Origin: Gambelia wislizenii
Lineage: Eukaryota; Chordata; Lepidosauria; Squamata; Crotaphytidae
Assembly (NCBI GenBank): GCA_030847615.1
Contig: JAUMIR010000003.1
Span: 71,930,001-71,994,000, forward strand
Reading direction: 5' to 3'
DNA: 64,000 nucleotides
Both the position numbers and the translations under genes were made by a program. The notes under the pieces were generated by a model that was given only the letters and a program-made list of their open reading frames with translations, searched no databases and had not been told where the DNA came from. Positions 33,105 to 44,773 of this stretch are shown one piece after another; position 1 is the stretch's first letter; each line of letters starts with the position of its first letter.

Positions 33105-33830
33105 ACTTCTACTTATATTTTAACTGGAGAGATCAATTAGTTCTCAAAACCTACTAATGTTAAATTTTCACCTCTTTCCCACATGAACTTCAGAAAAGGT
33201 TCCCACTCTTTCGAAAGTTATCTACAGACTTATCCCTTAACAAAGTAGTTAATTTATCCATTTCTGCTAGGTCAAACAATCTCACCAACCAAATCTTCTA
33301 TCATTGGAATCTCCACCATCTTCCACCTTTGGGCATACAGGTCACCCCCACTTAAGTTCCTGGACTTACTGTTTATAAATGAAACCGCAGATAATAACAA
33401 ACACTATTAAAATAAAGGCCATACCATAGAGTTGTGTTGGAGGACCTAACAATTCCTAGAGATGACACCTCTCTAGGCATATTCCAGCACAACTCTATGG
33501 TATGTGTAGCTATTTTTTTCATCTGTAGATAACAGAAACCACAAATATTGGTTCTACAGATACAGTGAGTGACCTGTATATCAATCCTACCGCTGTAATA
33601 ATTTATTGTAATAACTTCTGGTGTTGACTCTTTATCTGTTCATCCATCAAACCTAATAGTAAAGGTTCTGGCTTGAAACCAATTTTCATCTGAAGAATGC
33701 CTTGAATTATTTTGTGAATCTGCCTCCAAAACTTTTTAAGCCAAGAAGGTGTTAAAAGTATATCACGCTGATACATTCTGGGCATTGGAGAAAAAGAGTC
33801 AATTTTGATTATAGTAATTTGTCAAATCAT
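33105..33830 (-). mobile_element. L1 LINE ORF2 3' fragment, antisense, interrupted
   Basis: Read in reverse, 33790-33600 encodes MPRMYQRDILLTPSWLKKFW and RQIHKIIQGILQ, and 33310-33110 encodes a degraded KEWEPF...MW-type segment (AGTTATCTACAG...GAACCTTTTCTGAAGTTCA). These belong to the C-terminal cysteine/tryptophan-rich region of vertebrate L1 ORF2. A Tigger-like MITE (33338-33576) splits the copy. Many stops; remnant only. Confidence 0.7.
33338..33576. mobile_element. Tigger/pogo-like MITE inside L1
   Basis: Starts CAGGTCACCCCCACTTAAG and ends GATACAGTGAGTGACCTG, with TA on both sides (33336-33337; 33577-33578). The interior shares CCATAGAGTTGTGTTGGAGG and CTAGGCATATTCCAGCAC with 59409-59672 and 11040-11322. 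Confidence 0.8.
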
Positions 33831-35228
33831 GTATATTGGAAAGATTTTTTTGACCAATATTCCATAGATGGGTGTATTTTAAACAACATAATACAAATGA
33901 GGTAAATGATAAAAACAAGAATACATTATAATGTCTGCTGATATTAATGAGGGGGACAGAACCATTCAGGCACATGAGGCTTTCTGGCTAGCTGAAATCT
34001 ATTCCCCCCCCAATCAGCAGATGTTTCTTGTTATATAAAAATGTGCTTAATTATCTATATCATTAGCATGATGGGTGATAACAGCTGTCTACAAGGGGCT
34101 GACATAGCAACATTTTAGCTTTGTTCTTAAAGGGAGCTGCAGCATACCTGATTCTGAAGGGGAGCAACAAAGGAGGAGCTGATTAGCCACCAGCCTTGAT
34201 GTTGCTCTTGTTTTAATGACCCTTTAAAAATGGCTGCCATTGTTTCAGAAGCTAGGATCAAATGCACAGCTCAGCAAACTGTGAGCATGTCACAGATTTA
34301 AAGTGTATGTACAGTATATTCAGTGCAGGCTTTGGCTGTGTATGAGTCAGTACAGTACATATAAACAGTGTGGATGTTCAGAAAACTGATTAAATGAACT
34401 ATGTTGTTACGCCAATACAATAACTTGATAAATAACTTTAAAAACCAACAATTGATAGCTTATATCATGTTCCACTCCTGATAGAGATATGGTTGGTTGT
34501 GATGAAGGAGAAGGGCCTTTCTGGCGTCATGGGTGTGGAAGTCCCTCCCCTTAGACTCTAGGGATTAGAAACTCATGTGAGTCCCCACCTCAATTAACTC
34601 AGTGGGAAGAGAGGAGAGGGTGGAATCTTCTCCATCCCTGTAGACTCAGGCAAAATCAAACTGCAGCAGTCTCTCTTGACATGTGTATTCTTCTTCATTA
34701 ATAACTTTTGCCATCTTGAGCACACTCTGATTTTGCTTGGGCACATGTGCCCTGGTTTTTATCTGTGAAATGTTGGAGGGTATGATTTCAGTGCAAACAT
34801 ACTTAGATCTGAATTGAACTGGGACTGTCATGTACACCTGTCCTTATTAGCAAGCTTGCTTAACTTTGCTGTATTTTTTGCACTGTTTTCCCTTTACTTC
34901 TAGCAGCTTATTTATTTACATAACCAATAAACATACATCCCATTCTTCAATCCTGAAGGGTTCTCTGGGGCACTTATACTGAAAAGATATTAAAACAACT
35001 CTCTTGACTATTAAAACATACAACAGCTGGACATGTAAAAGAATAAGTTTTTAAAAACATCAGGAGGTGGTACTACTGGGAGGGTACCCACATGCCAGAT
35101 GATAACAGCAGTTATGAAGGTCTGGGCAAAATAATGGGCTTTCACCTTTGATGATCTTTTCTAAGAGGCTGATTTACATAGATAAATTCACATCATTTCT
35201 CTCACAAAGGAAGAAGTCACTTAGCTCA
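33831..35228. other. Unassigned non-coding DNA
   Basis: About 1.4 kb, no recognised gene. A short L2-type A-rich scrap (AACCAATAAACATACATCCC) is possible near 34921. Confidence 0.5.
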
Positions 35229-35445
35229 GAGTTTCCTTGGTTTTTTTCCGGGCTGTGAGGCCGTGTTCTGGAATAGTTTCTTTCTGACGTTTCACCTGCA
35301 TCTGTGGTTGGCATCTCTGAGGATGCCAGCCACAGTTGCAGGTGAAACGTCAGAAAGAAATTATTCCAGAACATGGCCTCACAGCCTGGAAAAAAACTAA
35401 GGAAACTCTATGGATGCCAGCCATGAAAGCCTTCGATGTCACACT
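35229..35445. mobile_element. Penelope-like repeat, inverted (hammerhead-like core)
   Basis: Two arms (35229-35315 and 35322-35408) are reverse complements with few mismatches and no gaps, around a 6-base centre. The right arm continues into GGATGCCAGCCATGAAAGCC. This is the common reptile repeat ending 'ATGAAAGCCTTCGA', which I associate with Penelope-like elements. The right arm contains CTGAGGA (35317-35323), then TGCC...GGT and GAAAC-GTC (35344-35351), the order of a hammerhead ribozyme core (CUGANGA, stem II, GAAA). Family and ribozyme assignments are inferences. Confidence 0.6.
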
Positions 35446-35689
35446 TAGCTCAGCTTTGTACAGAATAAAATGTCCATATTTCCTATACCTCCAAAGTTCT
35501 CCCACTTGACACCAGAAAAATAAAAAAGACAAGGCCAATAAGTGGGCTATGACTGAGCATCATAAATAACAGAAACAGAGCAGATAAAAGTGCTTACAAG
35601 ATCTTCCTTCTTTCTGCCCCCCAAATCTTCTTTCCTTTCCAAATCTGAAAACTACCTAAAGGACCGTATTTCCTCATATGCTTTTAGAT

Positions 35690-36075
35690 CATCAAATCAG
35701 GCCTTTATCTTAGACCTGACATATTCACAGGCCTGTTAGAGACAGCCTTCATTAGCTGCCCCAGGTTGTTGAACTCCTTTTCAGAAGAGGCTAGGCTAGA
35801 CCTATCCCTGATTGCAGAATCTTTTTAGATATTTTTATTCAGATAGGCTTTTGGCAACTGCCTGCCTGCAGAAGAAGTGGCTTTTAACAGGATAGAGGTG
35901 TACTCTATCTTTTCTTTCTGTATATGCTTAAAATGTTTTTTAAATTCTGCTTAATTATGTTTTAACGTTACAATTCACTGTGTTTTTTTAAAGCTTATCT
36001 GTCTTTTAATCATGTTGTGAGCTGCATTGCTTTGCCATGTTGGAAGAAAGATTGGAGAGGGTATGAAAAATTCTC
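35690..36075 (+). mobile_element. L2-like LINE 3' end
   Basis: Diverged C-terminal coding (GCCCCAGGTTGTTGAACTCC resembles the 'PRLWN(S)L' segment), then a T-rich 3' UTR with repeated TTTTAA, a GTTGTGAGCTGCATTGC segment (the 'GTAAGCCGC' position) and GAAGAAAGATTGGAGAGGGT. The pattern matches the 27610-28838 element. Heavily mutated. Confidence 0.5.
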
Positions 36076-36229
36076 AGCCAGAGAGCTGTAATGCCTCACC
36101 TAACTAAAACCCAGGATAAGAGTGTAATTCATTATGTTTCTTCTCAAAGGAAGCAATGGGTAATTTTATCTATTTGCTTCCCATTGTGAGAAAGACTTCG
36201 AAACCGCACAGTTTTCAAAGCCTGTTTGC

Positions 36230-36510
36230 AATTCAGGACTTGGTCTACGCAAAATTCGAATGTAGATGCTTTTCATAGAAAACAGCCATTTTTGCACAGG
36301 AGACAGCATTTTCTGTGCAGAAAATTATACTTCTATACAGAAATCTTGTTTTCTGGGCAAAAAAAAATCCATTTTCTGTGCAAACCAGCCATGTGTGAAT
36401 GTTGCACAAAGTCCTCAATTACAGCATTTTCTGTGTAGGAAACAGGTTTTTCTGTGCTGTTTCCTGTGCAAAACAAGCACATCTGAATTTTATGCAGAGT
36501 AAGTGTGAAG
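36230..36510 (+). repeat. Degenerate array of TTTTCTGTGCA motifs
   Basis: ATTTTCTGTGCAGAAAA (36309), CATTTTCTGTGCAAA (36371), GCATTTTCTGTGTAGGAAA (36424), TTTTTCTGTGCTG and TTCCTGTGCAAAAC (36447-36475), with related GCCATTTTTGCACAGG (36287). The spacing is irregular (roughly 15-60 bases). It looks like a diverged interspersed or tandem repeat; no coding function. Confidence 0.6.
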
Positions 36511-36719
36511 CTTCTCATCAGTTCAGGGATTCTTCTTGCCAGGGTTTCTTGACACTTGAAAATCATGTTTTCCAACAATTTTAAAGAATGTTTTACATTT
36601 TTTTTCAACTCTACCCCAGGATTCCATTGGATGCAGCCGTAATAGTTAAAATAGAATCATAATCCCATAGTTGTCTAGGGTGACAGGGCCCCGAGTCCAA
36701 CATTCTATTCACGCAGTGA

Positions 36720-36800
36720 CCAATCAGTCATGGTTGTTATTGTTAGTTTTATTTAAACTCTGCCCTTTCCCAAAAATTTGGACTCAAGATATTTTACAAG
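36720..36800 (-). mobile_element. L2/SINE-type tail fragment, antisense
   Basis: TTATTTAAACTCTGCCCTTT and TTTGGACTCAAGATATTTTA read in reverse as the 'gggcagagttTAAATAA' tail common to L2-type repeats. Short and diverged. Confidence 0.4.
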
Positions 36801-37310
36801 TTGCCAAGGGAAACCTGCCAGCAGGCTATGAGTACAACTGCACCCTCCACCTTGAGCTCCTTTACAATTGATGCTGCCTCTACTGAAGTGACATATCATT
36901 ATCCTGACTAGAAGCTATCACTGGCTCCATCAATAATGCATCTGATTCCCCTTTAAACCCTTTTAAAGAAAGCCACCACTACATATTGTGGCAATGAGTT
37001 TCACAGCTTAACTCTACACTTTGTGAAGAAATACTTCCTTTTATCTGTCCTGAATCTCCCAGCAATCTGCTTCTGTGAATGACTGTGGGCTCTAGTATTA
37101 TCTTCTCTCTATCTATTTCTCCATACCATACATAACTTTATATGCTTCTATCATGTCTCCCTTTACTTGCCATTTTCCTAAGCTAACAAGACCCAGACCT
37201 TTTAACCTTTACTTGTAGGGCAGCCCCTTCATTGTTTTAGTTGCTCTGTTTTGCACTTTTTCTAGTTCTAGACTATTATTCTTAAGATGTGGTGTCCAGG
37301 ACTGTACACA

Positions 37311-37685
37311 GGAATGGGCAACTGCAAACATGGCAGGGGGCATTTTTTCCTGTCCTGTGCTCACTTGGTGGGATCCAGCAGTGTGTTTCAGCATATCTGA
37401 AGTGGTGTGATGTCACTTCTGGCCACCATTTTGGTAGGCTGGGTGATTTTTCTTTTTTGTCTGTTTTGGGGAGGTTTGTCTGTGGGGATGAGGTGTTATG
37501 GGAGCAAATTGTTGCTTTTTAGGCAGTTTTGGGTGATTTGAGGTGGTTGTGGCAGCAAAAAAAGCACTTCAAAATTAGCCTTAAAAAAAAACAAACTGGC
37601 AGGGATCTGGAGCTTCGAGAGGCTTGTGGGGATTCCCGTGGGCTGCACTTAGAGGGTTCCATGGGCTGGACTTAAACCACTCCTT
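37311..37685. mobile_element. hAT MITE with intact target duplication (375 bp)
   Basis: The host sequence ctgtacaca occurs on both sides (37302-37310 and 37686-37694); 8 of these 9 bases are the expected hAT duplication. Left end GGAATGGGCAAC is of the common hAT form; the right end CCACTCCTT pairs imperfectly. The interior is G/T-rich (TTTTGTCTGTTTTGGGGAGG) and encodes nothing recognisable. Inserted into the L3-type LINE. Confidence 0.85.
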
Positions 37686-37901
37686 CTGTACACAATATTC
37701 CAGATGTGTTTGCAGCATGGATTTGGATAAGGGGGTATGATATTGACCATTTTATTTCAGTTCCCTAATTATTCCCTAAGATGGAATCCACCTATGTTTA
37801 CTGCAACTGCACCCTGAGTGTACATTTTCATCAAACTACTTATCACAATTGCAAGATCCCTTTCTTTTCAGTCATTGCCAGCTTAGATCCCATATGGGTA
37901 G

Positions 37902-38370
37902 TGTTGGGATGTGTAGTCTGCAATCCAATAAGTTGAGATGTTAACTGCTGAAAGGGTTAACTGAGAGATGTTAACAGAATCTGTGATGTAATTTCCTATT
38001 GAAATGTGATTGGCTTTCCAGAGGGGAAAGGTATGTTCAAGTCCTCTTCTTTGTTCTGGAGGGTCAACCACGAGGAAACACATGCCATGATGTTTTAATA
38101 GGATGTTTTCATAGCCACCATAGAGGGCTCCTATTTTTAAACTACTTTTGAATGTTTTGAGTCTTTTTATACTAGAGAATATTTCTTGGAGAGCAATTCT
38201 GGTGGATGGCTATTTAAACCTGCATGCTGGAATTAATATGTATCTGCTGCATATGTATTTTAAATAGAGACTCTGCTGTTAAGTTCTGTGCTTTCTGAAG
38301 GGGGTTAAAGCCAACCATTCTTTGGTGCCTGTTTTGCAAAGGTACTTCCAGTAAAACACAGGGGGTAACA
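37902..38370 (+). mobile_element. Probable solo LTR (~469 bp)
   Basis: Begins TGTTGGGATG and ends GGGGGTAACA, giving the TGTT...AACA termini usual for LTRs. It interrupts the L3-type LINE. A TATTTAAA box-like sequence at about 38210 and a G-rich downstream part are compatible with an LTR promoter. I see no second LTR, primer-binding site or gag/pol sequence beside it, so it would be a solo LTR. No clear 4-6-bp duplication was found, so another kind of insert is possible. Confidence 0.4.
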
Positions 38371-38598
38371 ATTTTATTAACACCTGTGAGGTAGTTGGGT
38401 TTTTTGTCCTAATATACATCACTTTACATTTGCTTAGATTGATTCTCATTTGCTATTTTATTCTCAATTCTACCAGTTTGGCAACATCTTTCTTAAGCTC
38501 TTTAGTGAGACAGGATTTATTTTTGCAGAAGCTGTTTGAGTCCATCCTCCCCAGCAGGGTTTATCCTGCTATATACTTGACAATTTTATCTTTAATAA

Positions 38599-38692
38599 CA
38601 CATTCCACCTTGGGCAGTTCCTTTAAAGTTCAGACTAAAACCTGGAGCAAATCCCCCACCCTGTTAACATAGAAGACACCAGCTCTCATTGG
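38599..38692 (+). repeat. Dispersed repeat X, copy 1
   Basis: CACCTTGGGCAGTTCCTTTA, AGTTCAGACTAAAACCTGGA and CACCAGCTCTCATT match the same order at 41266, 44328 and 45837. All four are in the same orientation. Class unknown. Confidence 0.6.
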
Positions 38693-41225
38693 GGGGCATT
38701 GATAAGACACTACTAAGTAGGGGCAGATGACCGTCCATACAAAACAGTTTACCGTAGGAATTGCAGGCCATTGTGCATGTCAAAAGCTTTGCTACAATTC
38801 ATTTTATGATTTTTTAAGGTGCTCCATGTGCATATATCACACTCCATTGCCCTCTATCATTCAACTGCTCATCCATAGCTACTGTTTCTGTTTTTGGTCT
38901 CCCTGATCCTAAGGCACCTTTGAGGCCTCCTGCCTTCTGAGGTACTGCCTACTGCATGAACCATTTGTTCTCAGGCCAAGTGTCACATATGGTGCTCAAT
39001 AGCCTCACTTGTGATGCGTGAATATTGATTTTCACTTAAGTTACAGAGATATAATTATACTGCATCTATAAACATGCTAATTGGTCAGAAAAATATACAG
39101 CTTTCCCTGGAGCTGAAAATATTGACATGGTAATTTCACCCTTGTATCTGGAAATCTTGTGTGATTGCTGAATAGCTGGGTTGCTAGCTGCCTTCACCAA
39201 AGACCTGCAGCAATGAGCATTTCTGGACTTTTCCTCCCCAATAAAATGCCAATAATTGCATCAGTTCCCCACTCAAAATAAAACTAAATTGTTGGACCTG
39301 CCAACTGATGCAAACATGAATTGGCAAGAGCCAGTTATAGAGCCTGGGTAATTAGAAGTGAGCTTGCTACAGCAAGTAGTAATTGTATGTTTGGAAGTAT
39401 ATGAATGGCAGTGAGCTCATTAGTATTTATTTAAATAATAATGCTGACTGGATCCTTTATTTGGCCCCATGGAATTCCCCTGCATCTCCCCCTCAACAGT
39501 CTCCTGTTATGTTCTGATTATAAGCAATTAGACTTTAAAGGGACCCTGGTAAGCATGGTAGAGGCACACATTTGTCTGCCAAGATGTGTCTGGCTTGTAG
39601 GAAATCTTGTTTCACACTGACTTTCACCTCTGGTTTTGTCTGCATTCCTCTAGGTCAGTGGTGCTGCTAGATAATTTTAGATTGGCTTTAATGGCCTTCT
39701 AGGGAACTTCCTCTGCATGGCCATGTGCATTACTTCAGATGTGAATTGCACATGATAGTTCTCCCTCTTCCTGCCGTTCCATGCTTAAGAATTGCTTCTA
39801 CATTTCCTGACATGTTGGAACCATAGACATGCAAACCAACAAAACCAGTTTGTCAGCCTATGATAGATAAAGAGATACTCTGAGCATGTGAAATTTGTAT
39901 TTCAAATTCAGTTAAATCATACACCATCATGACTTCAGTCATAACATGGAGTTCATTTCTTCTGCCTTTAGGCTAAGCACATTTATTTGGGAATAAGCTC
40001 CATTTTGTTTTAGAAAAAGATAGCATATTAGTTTTAAAGTTAAAAAAAAAGAGGTCAGCCTCTGTAACCATGTATGTACCTAGCTGGCCTCTGTTGATAA
40101 TGATTTCAGTCAATCAATTAAGGATGCTGTTGCATCAGACTTGGTGGGTCCTGGCATGGTCATGTTAATTCAGGAATGGATTCTGGGTATATTTGCCACT
40201 GCCACCTATTGCTGTTGGGGTGTGGGTGTGTGGTTGTCTCCGAGACTGCACCAGGGTACATCATTATCTGCATTATTGCAGGAAGGCAGAAAAAAGGATC
40301 AGGATCATGCACATGTTCAAATTTCTATTCAACTTAACAGAGAACTCTACCCTGCCAAGTCCTGCAAAAATGTAGCATTTGGAATGGCATTCAGAACTGA
40401 CTGAAAACATGCCAAATTCTAGTTGATCAGTATATCCTGCCTCAGTGTCACTTGATGTCCAGGTGCTTTTATAAATGTCCATGCAATAGTTCTGTTCTAT
40501 AGCATGTTAATGCTAAATAATTTGCCAGGAAGCTTTTTAAGCATTCCTGGAGAGGGACAGGCAAATCTGCCAATGTCTGTTTTCAATTGTGTCAGTTTTG
40601 TGCCACTTTTGCACAACCTGTAATTCCATTCTATCCTCTTTCCACAATAATCTCTGATCAAGGAAAAAACAACAACACACCACTAGACCTCCAAAGTGTT
40701 GTATATTTAAATGTGTCTGTAGTTCCTCTCAAAGTACTTACAGTATTTAAATACAAATTTTTATACACATAAAATTTGAAGAATTGTGGGTCAGTCTGAT
40801 GGATGGCCAAGTTCTGATGCACTCGTTATTCTTAGGAGCACAACTCAAATCATATTGTAGAGGAATTCATGAAGCTGTAGTTCCTGATGCACTCCAAGTA
40901 CATGTAAAAAGTGCCTGGGAACTGAAATCTGAATGAAGGTTGGGCAAACGTCATTAGATACTGTTGGCTTGAATTCTTGTGGATGGCTTCATTAGCTGCT
41001 CTTGGCTTGAGTTACTGAGGATGCCTTACTTCAGTACAATCCACATATGTTTTACATATGAGAATATATCCCTGCAAGAAGAATAGAGTTCAACAAGGTC
41101 ATGCACAGTACAAGCAAACAGATGTTCCTTTTCACCCAGTACATGTGAATTATATATATGTTGGTGAATGTCTGAAAAGTCTACTTGGCATTGTGGCTTC
41201 CATGTCATTGGAGTAGTGAATCCAC
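38693..41225. other. Unassigned non-coding DNA
   Basis: About 2.5 kb of moderately AT-rich sequence with no recognised repeat family. Low apparent repeat content makes it the best candidate in the window for conserved unique sequence, but conservation cannot be judged from one sequence. Confidence 0.45.
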
Positions 41226-41365
41226 TTCAGGGGCTATTCAAGGCACTGGATTCTATAGCCTAAATACATTTAGCACTCTTATAGTTCCTTTAAAATTCAG
41301 ATTAAAGCCCAGAGTGGATTCACCCCATAGAAGTCACCAGCTGTCACTACTAGTCTGATGTTTAT
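41226..41365 (+). repeat. Dispersed repeat X, copy 2
   Basis: Contains ATTTAGCACTCTTATAGTTC, CTTTAAAATTCAGATTAAAG, CCCAGAGTGGATTCACC and TCACCAGCTGTCACTA. The preceding GGGGCTATTCAAGGCACTGG is a weak inverted match to the first part, as in copy 4. Confidence 0.6.
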
Positions 41366-43325
41366 CTAATCCATTTATTCTGAAATGCCAATGATATGCC
41401 TTGTGGAAAAATAGTTTCATGGCATTCAGTCCTGCATTAGATTATCTTAAAACACCCTCGCCCATGTAATTTCCTTTAAAAACAACAGCCCATCTTTAAT
41501 CTACAGTGTGTTCCTTTAGTGTCTTTATTCACTGATGTGGAAGATATTATCTGTTGAGATCTAAGTGGAAATGATTTGCTTACCAACAAGTGCAAAAAAG
41601 AAAAAAAAAATGAAAAAGAGCCTTAAGCTATTAGATTTACTTGCCTGTAAAGCAGTATCTTTGGTGTATTTTGTTTGTCTCCTTCGAAGTCAGTAACTAG
41701 TTTTATTTTAGGAGAGACATTTTTTACTTAAATCCTGGGTAGAAAACAATGTGCCACAGGAATTTGCCTTTCAAGTAGTACAAACAAACAAACAAAAAAA
41801 AATGAATAAAAAATGAGGTTAACTCTAGCAAATGTCACTCTTACTGTAGCTGTTGCACAAATTAATGTTGAGCGAAGTGGGATGTGATGGTTGCCAAGTT
41901 TTCTAAGCTTGTACTATAATATCCTCTATGCCAGGTACAATGCTATTTATGGCATGTGAACAGCACCTTCATTTCCAAAGGTCTAAGAAGGAAAATTAGA
42001 TGTTACTTCTGCCCACTGGTGTCAGCCTTCACTGCTCATTGAGGAGAAGGTAAGGGAAATGTATAGTCCCAGATGCAGTCACACCTATGGCTTCAGGGGG
42101 AGTAATGCTGTGGGGTCTTCAGTATGACCTCTGTTGTGCAAGGCTCTTCAGAACATGAAATATTGAATATCCCAGATTACTGAGTGGGAAGGTCTATGCT
42201 GTGAATGTAATATAACCTCAGTCACACACAAGATGAGGAAAGTAGGGAGGTAACACAATTCCCTAACAATGGTCTGTGAGTGACACAACTAATATCTGCC
42301 TGATACTGGGCTTGTAGCTTTGCAGGCTAAGTAGATTTTGGGAAGAGAATGCATGGTTCAGCTGTTTTTTTTTAAAACCAAGAGAACAATGTATGTGCTG
42401 CCTTCCTGTTGTAAATAAATAGTTGGGATATTTCTGCTTGCTAACAGCTGTAATTCTACAGACATTTTAAGCACAAACTTGGAATCTGACAGTTCCAAGG
42501 TTAAGCAATAATAGTCCAAGGTTGAAATGTAATTGCCTAGGGACAACAGGCATTGGTTTTGTGAAAGATGTATGATTTCATAAAATAGGGGGTGGGTGGG
42601 AAATTGAGCCCTCTGCAATGTAACTGACTTGACTTGTAAATGTAATTCCAGTTCTGCAGATACAAAGCCACAGCTTGGATGTTACTTTTTATAATGATAA
42701 CCCCCCCCCCCCGAGTCCCCTAGCCAGCTGGTCCAATGCTCATGCTGGTAGAGGATTCTGGGAACTCCTGCTCCAAAAGTAACTTTTCTCAGCTTTGTAG
42801 ACATGAAATATCTTCACTCATGCCAGACAGTTGGGACCTAAAATGGTCTTATGAAGACCTACTCATGTGCTCTCCTGTGAGAACATCTGGGTTGGCAAGC
42901 ACAAGAGAGTGGGACATTATCATATCAACGGGGGTGCATCTGGTCCCATCATTGCAGGCCCTTATGTGTTTTCTGTTGAATTCTCCGAATGTGATTTTAT
43001 CACACTGTAAAACTTGTAGATGTAATTAGTTACTGCTCCTTAATGTTTTTACTGGGTTGGGTGTATATTTAATATTATTAATGGATCTCATCTACATTTT
43101 AGGAGTTTTGGTTTTCTTGTTTTTGAAGCTGGCAAAGCAAACCAATAAAAGTACTCATCTCAGGCTGACATAGTGAAACCTTCAAGCAAAGTTATATAGC
43201 TGTCATAATTGGACACATTGTTGTCCCACTGAGTGAAGTAATAGTTGCTGGCACCTCTAAGCATGGGTGCTTCCACTGGCATCCCTACAGATTCATGAAG
43301 GAGGTGGCTGTCTGCTCCGTATCCA
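41366..43325. other. Unassigned non-coding DNA
   Basis: No gene recognised. Poly-A-rich patches occur near 41598-41612 and 41790-41812, and a C run at 42701-42712. Confidence 0.5.
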
Positions 43326-43382
43326 GGATTGTTTTAACAGAGGGGCAGGGTATAAATAAATATTATTATTATTATTATTATT
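43326..43382 (+). mobile_element. SINE/L2 3' tail scrap with (ATT)n
   Basis: GAGGGGCAGGGTATAAATAA followed by an ATT run at 43361-43382, the usual 3' tail of L2-type SINEs. The upstream part is not recognisable. Confidence 0.6.
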
Positions 43383-43425
43383 CCTCCATCACTGGGAAGC
43401 AGCAGCTATAGCTCTGGTGTTCTCT

Positions 43426-44047
43426 AGACAGTGAAAAAACTCCTCATAGAATTCAATGAGAATACCTTTTGTTCCAATAAGATCCCACGGTGATTCACCA
43501 TTTTCAGAAGGAGGGAGGCCAAAAACTGCAAAAACTGTATGAGAGAAGCCTTCACAGCTTTTCCTGAAGTTTTTTTTTTAATGTGCAGAAATGCACATTA
43601 CCACCCATTTGGACAACCGATTCACAGTGCAGCACGTTCCAGAAGTCAAAAGCTGATTGGTCAGACATGCATGCGTGGGTGGGTGGGCTTGCTGGCAATG
43701 CAATAAAGAGGCAGGAACCACCATTTTTAAATGCAATCGTGTGCATTTTTGCAGCTGTAAGGCGACAAAACAGTTTTTTAAATGGAAGGTTGCACTTACA
43801 CACTTTAGTTTTAAAGTTAAAAAACAATAAATGTGCAGTGGTGGCAACTTGTGGAGAAGAATAACATGAGTGATTCACTCACAGTTACCATCTTGATTCA
43901 CAGGAATGCCTCCATGTGAACTTCAAACATGGATAACATTGCATACTAGCAATCTTGCCAAAAAAAACCATGGAGACAAATGAATGTTGCTGTGATTTTG
44001 TGTTAATGTGCAGCAATCCATATTATATCATATCATCTAGATGAGCC
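43426..44047. mobile_element. Possible MITE with TCTAGAC ends
   Basis: Left GGTGTTCTCTAGACAGTG and right CATCTAGATGAGCCC are related to the termini of 20396-20803. The interior holds an inverted repeat: GTGCAGAAATGCACATTACC near 43581 against sequence near 43740. Ends are decayed and no target duplication is visible, so boundaries are approximate. Confidence 0.4.
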
Positions 44048-44279
44048 CTCTGTCTACTGGATTACTCTCCACTTCAAACTGCAGTGGTTGCAAAGCTATG
44101 CAGTGGTTAGGGAAGTCTGCCTCCTTGTGACCCAAGATAGTTTAGCAGGCATGAAACACACAAACACACCCAACTTAATTAATATGAATGAATACATTTT
44201 AAAAACCCAGTGACCACACGCCCATATCCCTGAGCCTCCCATGACATGTGATTTTTTTTTTAAAAAAACAGGCAATTTC

Positions 44280-44420
44280 AATGCCCCAATTGTAGTATTC
44301 TCTCTCTATTTGGAAGATAGAGTTCAGCACCTTCAGTAGGTCCTTCAAAGTTTGAACTAAAACCCAAAGTGGACTCACCAGCTAACAGATGTGGAAGCCA
44401 TCAGCTGTTATTGTGTTCTT
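44280..44420 (+). repeat. Dispersed repeat X, copy 3
   Basis: AGTTCAGCACCTTCAGTAGG, TCCTTCAAAGTTTGAACTAA, AACCCAAAGTGGACTCACCA and GCCATCAGCTGTTATTGTG. The upstream CAATGCCCCAATTGTAGTA also matches copy 4. Confidence 0.65.
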
Positions 44421-44773
44421 TCTAAATTTCCCTCAGACATATATTCTTTCACAATTATGTGGCTTTTGTTAATTAGAGCACAGAACTGTCCTAGTGATAC
44501 TGGAGTGAAAGGCTACTTTTGCAATTCAGGGCATTCTAATTACATTCCAGTTTTAAAAAGTAAAAAACAAACAAACACCCTTTCTGCTAGCAGTCAGCAG
44601 AGGGGGTTTTTTTAGGCTGGAAAAAAAGAGGTTCTGAGAAACTGAAAGACAGAAAGAAAATTGATTGAGTAGCTGTTCTATTTTTAAAAAATGCAGTTGT
44701 GATGAAAAAATTGCATTTTATCAGTGCAGATAAATATTATTTTTGCCTATATCAGGAAGAGAAAAATAGATCA
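44421..44773. other. Unassigned non-coding DNA
   Basis: AT-rich, no recognised feature. Confidence 0.5.

Larger units (their letters stand above)
36885..38505 (-). mobile_element. Old CR1/L3-type LINE, antisense, with two inserts
   Basis: Landmarks of an ancient CR1/L3 copy in reverse: TTCTATCATGTCTCCCTTTA (37145), TTCATTGTTTTAGTTGCTCT (37227), GGTGTCCAGGACTGTACACA (37291), then after an insert AATATTCCAGATGTGTTTGC (37694), AGCTTAGATCCCATATGGG (37881), and after a second insert ATACATCACTTTACATTTGC (38413). The reverse frame has a diverged LKNNSLELEKVQNRATKTMK. The older age shows in its divergence compared with the other CR1 copies here. Confidence 0.75.

Noticed and set aside
36230..36510. 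CRISPR-like spaced repeats
   Set aside because: Units are degenerate, spacing is irregular, and the DNA is plainly vertebrate.
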